A DNA stretch of 64,000 nt, from assembly GCF_000250675.2 (NCBI RefSeq), contig NC_018681.1, forward strand, positions 3,162,001 through 3,226,000, in the 5' to 3' direction. Every line of letters begins with the position of its first letter. Positions within the stretch are counted from its first letter, which is position 1. The notes beneath the pieces were generated by a model. The model was given only the letters and a program-made list of their open reading frames with translations. It had not been told where the DNA came from and ran no database searches. Positions 59,625-64,000 of this stretch are shown here, piece by piece. A program made the position numbers and the translations under genes. Origin of the DNA: Nocardia brasiliensis ATCC 700358 (GTDB lineage Bacteria; Actinomycetota; Actinomycetes; Mycobacteriales; Mycobacteriaceae).

Positions 59625-60062
59625 TGTTCTCTCCTTGTGGATCTGCGATTCGAAGAAGGGGTTCCTTTCTTCGAGATGGGAGCTTACCGAGGTGGATATT
59701 TCCGAGTGGTTACATATTGCTACGGCGAAGTTTCCGGATAAAAATAACGACCGGTACTTGTGCTCCGGTACGACCGGCATGCCCGTCTTGTGTGCATTGT
59801 GGCAAAAGCGCTGATGCGCAGGAGGTTTGACGGCCTATGCTTGAGGGTTTCGGGTTCGGGGCGGCCCCGGCTCGGGTGCCCGGTGGTATCGGCTCGTTCG
59901 CATTTGGAGTGGGTTGCTCTTCGTGAGAATTGCCGTTGGCGATTTACCGCCTGCATGAGTTTTGTTAAATATTCCGAGGAAATTCTTAATTCTGTTTCCG
60001 GCAATTTCTGGTCCGGTCGAATATTGCTCGACGGCGCACCCGCTCATGGATAGAATTCGAGG
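59625..60062. other. promoter region of the small peptide and aldehyde dehydrogenase genes
   Basis: 438 bp, unusually AT-rich for this genome (for example around 59690-59755 and 59940-60035). It must hold the divergent promoters of both genes. Frames that cross it lack a ribosome site or family features, so no further gene is called. Confidence 0.5.
59650..59674 (-). promoter_or_regulatory. leader hairpin of the small peptide transcript
   Basis: TCGAAGAA and TTCTTCGA are perfect arms around a 9-nt loop, ending about 10 nt before the ribosome site of the 22-residue peptide gene. It could stabilise the transcript or be part of an operator. Confidence 0.5.
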
Positions 60063-61568
60063 GTGATCGATGAGGAGTCCAGGCCGGCGACCGAGGGTTT
60101 CCACGCGGCGGTGGGGGAGCGCTTCGCCTCGTTCGATCCGGCCACCGGCGCAGTACTCGGTACCTATCCGGTGCACGGCGCCGCGGCGGTCGGCGCGGCG
60201 GTGCGCACGGCGCGTGCGGCCCAGTCATCCTGGGCCGCCGCGGGATTCGGCGAGCGCGCGCGGATACTTCGCGCTTGGCGGTCGGCGCTGATCCGGCGGC
60301 GTCGCGAGATCGAAGATCTGCTGCACGCGGAGAACGGGAAATCGCGGGCCGACGCGACGATCGAGGTCGTCGTCGCGGTACAGCACATCGACTGGGCGGC
60401 GAAGAACGCGCGAAAAGTCCTGCGCCCGCGTCGAATCGCGGCCGGCCCGTTCATGATCAATCATGCCGCCCTCCTGGAGTACCAACCGCTCGGGGTGATC
60501 GGCGTGCTCGGTCCGTGGGATTTCCCGGTTTTCGGGCCCGTCGGCACCGCCGCCTACGCGCTTGCGGGCGGAAATGCCGTGGTGCTCAAGCACAGCGAAT
60601 ACACGCCGGGGATCGGCGCGTGGCTGGCCGACAGCTTCGGCCGGATCGCGGGCGAGGACCGGCTGTTCCAGACCGTCACCGGCGCCGACGCGACCGGTAC
60701 CGCGCTGTGCCGCGCCGGTGTCGACAAGATCAGCTTCACCGGTTCGCGGGCGACCGCGCAGCAGGTGCTGGCGACCTGCGCCGAGACGCTCACCCCCGTG
60801 CTCGTCGACGCCGGCGCCACCGACGCGATCGTGGTCGACGCGGACGCCGACCTGAACGCCGCGGCAGACGCGGCGGTGTGGGGCGCCATGAGCAACGCCG
60901 GGCAGGTCTGTATCTCGGTCGAGCGCGCCTACGTGCACGAGCGGGTCTACGACGATTTCCTGGACCGGGTCGTCACGCTGGCGCGCACCCTGAAAGCCGG
61001 TGTGGGCGAGAAGATCGGCCCGATCACGATGCCGGAGCAGGTCGCGATCATCCGGCAGCACATCGCCGACGCCATCGCCCGCGGCGGCAAGCCGGTGGTC
61101 GGCGGACTCGACGTGATCGGCGAGCGTTTCGTGCAACCCACGGTCCTGGTCGACGTGCCGGAGGACGCGCTGGTGGTGCGGGAGGAGACCTTCGGGCCGG
61201 TGCTGGTGGTCACCAGGGTCGCCGACATGGACGAGGCGCTGGCCAAGACCAACGCCACCGGCTACGGCCTCGGCGGCGCGGTGTTCGCCGGTGCGCACGG
61301 TACGGCAATGGCCCGCCGCATGCGCTCGGGGATGACCTCGGTGAACTCGGTGCTCGCCTACGCGGGAATACCCGGCCTGCCCTATGGCGGCGTCGGCAGC
61401 TCCGGTTTCGGCCGGATCCACGGCCCGGACGGACTGCGTGAGTGGACCGCCGCCAAAGCGATTACCCGGCAACGCTTTCCCGGCCCCGTGCGCACGACCA
61501 CCTTCACCCGTCGCCCCCTCGACAACCGGGTGCTCGCGGGACTCGCGCGGGTGCTCTACGGCCGGTGA
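60063..61568 (+). CDS. aldehyde dehydrogenase-family protein with altered base motif
   Basis: 501 residues. The nucleophile Cys283 (SNAGQVC) and the NAD site (GPWDFPV, FTGSRATAQQVL) are present. The strictly typical ELGGK segment with the general-base Glu is replaced by VDAGAT (248-253), so the base is at best Asp249. Related long-chain or aromatic aldehyde dehydrogenases keep Glu. The start is GTG at 60063. It stands alone, convergent with the oxygenase/oxoamine synthase gene, and might serve that pathway. Confidence 0.85.
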   Translation: MIDEESRPATEGFHAAVGERFASFDPATGAVLGTYPVHGAAAVGAAVRTARAAQSSWAAAGFGERARILRAWRSALIRRRREIEDLLHAENGKSRADATIEVVVAVQHIDWAAKNARKVLRPRRIAAGPFMINHAALLEYQPLGVIGVLGPWDFPVFGPVGTAAYALAGGNAVVLKHSEYTPGIGAWLADSFGRIAGEDRLFQTVTGADATGTALCRAGVDKISFTGSRATAQQVLATCAETLTPVLVDAGATDAIVVDADADLNAAADAAVWGAMSNAGQVCISVERAYVHERVYDDFLDRVVTLARTLKAGVGEKIGPITMPEQVAIIRQHIADAIARGGKPVVGGLDVIGERFVQPTVLVDVPEDALVVREETFGPVLVVTRVADMDEALAKTNATGYGLGGAVFAGAHGTAMARRMRSGMTSVNSVLAYAGIPGLPYGGVGSSGFGRIHGPDGLREWTAAKAITRQRFPGPVRTTTFTRRPLDNRVLAGLARVLYGR

Positions 61569-61637
61569 CCCGGCTCTACCGGCTCCCCGCACCCGTTGTC
61601 ACAGGACAGAACGGACGCGGTAGCACGGCGGGGTGCG

Positions 61638-64000
61638 TCAGGCGAGTACGCGCAACTCGCGCCCGACCTTCTCGAACACCGTCAGCGCGCGGTCGAGCTG
61701 GTCGGGTTCGTGCACCGCGGTAACCGTGGTGCGCATCATCGCCCGGTCGGCCGCCACCGCGGGCGCCAGCACGCAGTTGGCGTAGACACCTTCGTCCAGT
61801 AGGCGTTTCGCGAAACGCAGGCACAGCAACTCGTCACCGATCAGTACCGGCACGATGGTGGTGGTCGAGGTACCGGTGTCGAAGCCCAACTCCGCCAAGC
61901 CCGTCCGCCATCGTGCCGACAGCGCACGCACCTTCTTCACACGCTCGGGTTCGGCCGCCAAGATGTCGAGCGCGGCCGCGGCCGCGGCGACGGCGGGTGG
62001 CGGAATAGACGCCGAGAACAGTTGGGCGCGACCGTAATACCGCACCCAGTCGAGCAGATCGCGCGGCCCGGCCAGCCAGCCGCCCACCGACGCGAGACTC
62101 TTGGAGAACGTTCCGGTGAGGATATCGGCGCAGCCCGCCAGCCCGAGTTCCTCCTCGACGCCGCGTCCGGTCGCGCCGATCATGCCGAGGCCGTGTGCGT
62201 CGTCCACCGCGAGTGGGACCTGGTGGCGGTCGCACACCGCGCGAATCTCGGCCAGGCGCGCGATATCTCCGGACATCGAATACACGCCGTCCACCATCAC
62301 CAGCGCGGGCAGCCCGTGTGCGTCGGTGCGCAGGCGCCGGTCGAGGTCGGCACTGTCGTTGTGCCGGAACTGGATCAGCCTGCACCCACCGATAGCTGCG
62401 CCGTCGTAGATGGACGCGTGGCACTGCTCGTCGACGAGTAGCACTGTGCCCGCACCCATGAACGCGGACAGCAAGCCGAGATTCGCCTGATATCCGGTGG
62501 TGAACAGGAGCGCGTCCGGCCGGCCGAGGAAACGCGCGAGGCGGCGTTCGAGCGCGCCGTGCGCGGGGGTGGAGCCGTTCATCAGCCGGGAGCCGGTGAC
62601 GCTCGGCCCGTCCTCGAGAGCCGCCGCGGCGGTGGCCTCACGGACCCGCCGGTCCGCGGTCAAGCCCAGATAGTTGTTGGAACCCAACATGATCAGCTGC
62701 CGACCCTGATATCGGCAGGTGGCGCCATCCGAGTCGCTCAGGTCGGGGTAGAACGGCAGCAGGTCCGCCTCCTGCAACCGGCGCGCCAGATCGAAATCAC
62801 GGGCCTTGGCCAGCACTCCGCCGCTGTTGCGGTGGGCCAGCGCATGACGACCACGCACGGACGCGCTGAGCTCCGCGTCGGCGAGCTCGTCGGCGGGCGG
62901 GGCGGCGGTTGTGCCGGGGTGCCTGTCGCGCACCGCATTCCGCGCGGCGTACTGATCCGGCAACACGCCGAATCGGTCTCGCAGCGTCGCGAGGTGGCGC
63001 AACCCGTCGAGGACCACCGCGGGCTCGACGCCGAAGTCGACCAGGCAGGCGATCTCGTCCACCCCGGCGGCCGCCAGCTCCGCGACCATCGTCGCGGCGT
63101 GTTCCGGAGTGCCGAGCAGTGCGCTGGTGTGGAAGTAGCGGGCGAACGCGTAGTCCAGCACCCGATCCTGTTCGGCCGCATCGAGATTGTTCAGCGGCTC
63201 CGCACCGCGTCGCCACAGATCGACCGAATCACGCAGATACTCCTTGAACGGCCGCTCGACCACCGCCCGGACCCGGTCCGCGTCGGGGTCGAGGAAGGTG
63301 TGCAGCATCAGCGTGACGTGGCCGGTGCGCGGGTCGTGGCCGTGGGCCGCACGAGCGCTGCGATAGGCCTCGATCTTGCCGCGCAGTTCGGCGATGTCCT
63401 GGAACAGCAGCGCGGTCAGGACATTCGCGCCCAAGGCGCCCGCCTGCTCGAAGCGGCCGACGCCGCCGCTGCACGTGATCCACATCGGCAGCTCGGACTG
63501 GACCGGTGGCGGGAAGGTCCGGATCGCTACCGGTTCTCCCTTCCCGTTCGGCAGGGTGAGCGACTCGCCGCGCCACAATCGGCGGACCTTGTCCGCGCCG
63601 GACAGCATCACCTGCTCGCGCTCGGCGTAATCGCCGGGGGCGAGCACGAAGTCGTCCGGATTCCAGCCGGTGGCGAACGCGATATCGACCCGGCCGCCGG
63701 AGAGATTGTCGATCATGGACCAGTCTTCGGCGACGCGTACCGGATCGTGCAGCGGCAGCACCACGCTGCCCGCGCGGATCCGGATCCGTTTGGTCGTCCT
63801 GGCCAGCACGCCACCGAGCACCGCCGGATTCGGGAACAGCCCGCCGAAGCGGTGGAAGTGCCGCTCCGGCAACCAGATAGCGCGGAAATCGTGTTGGTCG
63901 GCGAAGGCAGCGCTGTCGAGGAACAAGCCGTAGCGGTTCGCGTTGTCCCGCTGCGCGTCGCTGGCGAAGAAGAACAGGCTGAATTCGACCGGGGCGGTGG
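61638..64000 (-). CDS. luciferase-like monooxygenase fused to alpha-oxoamine synthase (5' partial)
   Basis: About 786 codons visible; the frame stays open to the right edge. The first ~340 residues match the MupA/Atu3640-type FMN-dependent luciferase-like monooxygenase (EFSLFFFASDAQ, IWLPERHFHRFGGLFPNPAV, AFATGWNPDDFVLAP), a domain known mainly inside polyketide/nonribosomal peptide synthases. The last ~375 residues are a PLP-dependent oxoamine synthase: LGSNNYLGLTADRRVREAT, VDDAHGLGMIG and Schiff-base Lys in GTFSKSLASVGG. Such domains release a thioester-bound chain by decarboxylative condensation with an amino acid. The gene probably continues into assembly-line modules beyond the window. 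An ordinary biotin-pathway BioF is unlikely because of the fusion. Confidence 0.85.
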   Translation of the reverse strand, partial: TAPVEFSLFFFASDAQRDNANRYGLFLDSAAFADQHDFRAIWLPERHFHRFGGLFPNPAVLGGVLARTTKRIRIRAGSVVLPLHDPVRVAEDWSMIDNLSGGRVDIAFATGWNPDDFVLAPGDYAEREQVMLSGADKVRRLWRGESLTLPNGKGEPVAIRTFPPPVQSELPMWITCSGGVGRFEQAGALGANVLTALLFQDIAELRGKIEAYRSARAAHGHDPRTGHVTLMLHTFLDPDADRVRAVVERPFKEYLRDSVDLWRRGAEPLNNLDAAEQDRVLDYAFARYFHTSALLGTPEHAATMVAELAAAGVDEIACLVDFGVEPAVVLDGLRHLATLRDRFGVLPDQYAARNAVRDRHPGTTAAPPADELADAELSASVRGRHALAHRNSGGVLAKARDFDLARRLQEADLLPFYPDLSDSDGATCRYQGRQLIMLGSNNYLGLTADRRVREATAAAALEDGPSVTGSRLMNGSTPAHGALERRLARFLGRPDALLFTTGYQANLGLLSAFMGAGTVLLVDEQCHASIYDGAAIGGCRLIQFRHNDSADLDRRLRTDAHGLPALVMVDGVYSMSGDIARLAEIRAVCDRHQVPLAVDDAHGLGMIGATGRGVEEELGLAGCADILTGTFSKSLASVGGWLAGPRDLLDWVRYYGRAQLFSASIPPPAVAAAAAALDILAAEPERVKKVRALSARWRTGLAELGFDTGTSTTTIVPVLIGDELLCLRFAKRLLDEGVYANCVLAPAVAADRAMMRTTVTAVHEPDQLDRALTVFEKVGRELRVLA

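Noticed and set aside
59760..60053. 97-residue plus-strand frame upstream of the aldehyde dehydrogenase
   Set aside because: No ribosome site, mixed composition and overlap with the expected promoters; not a credible protein.
1..64000. tRNA, rRNA, CRISPR arrays, integrase or transposase genes
   Set aside because: I looked in the intergenic regions and among the translated frames and found no cloverleaf-like sequence, regularly spaced repeats or recombinase motifs.

Overview
The window is very GC-rich, densely coding actinobacterial DNA with GTG/TTG starts and many ATGA stop-start overlaps. Its content points to a mycolic-acid actinomycete, most likely Nocardia or a close relative: a GT87 mannosyltransferase of the PimE type, a fused HadA/HadB-like dehydratase, an Rv1819c/BacA-like ABC importer, a cutinase-family protein, a geosmin synthase and a BioQ-like operator. 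The genus is an inference; no rRNA, tRNA or CRISPR array was seen.

Layout. 1-3.0 kb: a plus-strand operon of secreted and membrane proteins, starting with a Met/His-rich, probably metal-binding protein cut by the left edge. 3.0-6.7 kb (minus): P450, sensor histidine kinase and a degenerate kinase-like membrane partner. 7.0-9.5 kb: GT87 mannosyltransferase and a lipoprotein alpha/beta hydrolase. 9.5-13.4 kb: a serine hydrolase and a membrane protein flanked by copies of a dispersed repeat in inverted orientation, each with a 66-bp interrupted palindrome. 13.4-23.1 kb (minus): the most striking locus, a terpenoid operon of family-2B encapsulin shell protein, polyprenyl synthase, geosmin synthase, IspH, IspG and a second polyprenyl synthase, followed by a DUF4239 membrane protein and a secreted protein. 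23.5-24.0 kb: a decayed semialdehyde dehydrogenase pseudogene. 24.1-30.7 kb: a LysR-controlled cluster of ThDP enzyme, ALA-synthase-like enzyme, MFS exporter and class III aminotransferase, probably for a small specialised metabolite. 30.7-34.9 kb: XRE-cupin regulator divergent from an MFS pump, ABC importer, DUF2277 protein.

35.0-40.5 kb: a biotin-uptake operon (bioY, acyl-CoA ligase, thiolase, bioM, bioN, acyl-CoA ligase) behind a BioQ-type palindrome. 40.5-46.4 kb: membrane protein, AraC regulator, fused dehydratase, secreted M1 peptidase, argS. 46.5-50.2 kb: Tat-type lactonase, a 61-residue peptide, and a cutinase whose catalytic Asp and His are about 385 residues apart. 50.2-59.4 kb (minus): a complete trans-4-hydroxy-L-proline catabolic operon (DapA-like deaminase, 2-oxoglutarate semialdehyde dehydrogenase, three-part D-hydroxyproline dehydrogenase, epimerase, permease, GntR regulator). 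59.5-59.7 kb: a 22-residue hydrophobic peptide gene with a near-consensus ribosome site and its own hairpins. 60-64 kb: an aldehyde dehydrogenase with an altered active site, and the 3' part of a gene fusing a luciferase-like monooxygenase to an alpha-oxoamine synthase, probably the end of a polyketide/peptide assembly-line gene continuing past the right edge.

How genes work together. In the terpenoid operon IspG and IspH make IPP/DMAPP, the two prenyl synthases extend them and geosmin synthase cyclises FPP; the co-transcribed shell gene suggests that one or more of these enzymes is enclosed in a protein compartment. In the hydroxyproline operon every step from uptake to 2-oxoglutarate is encoded.
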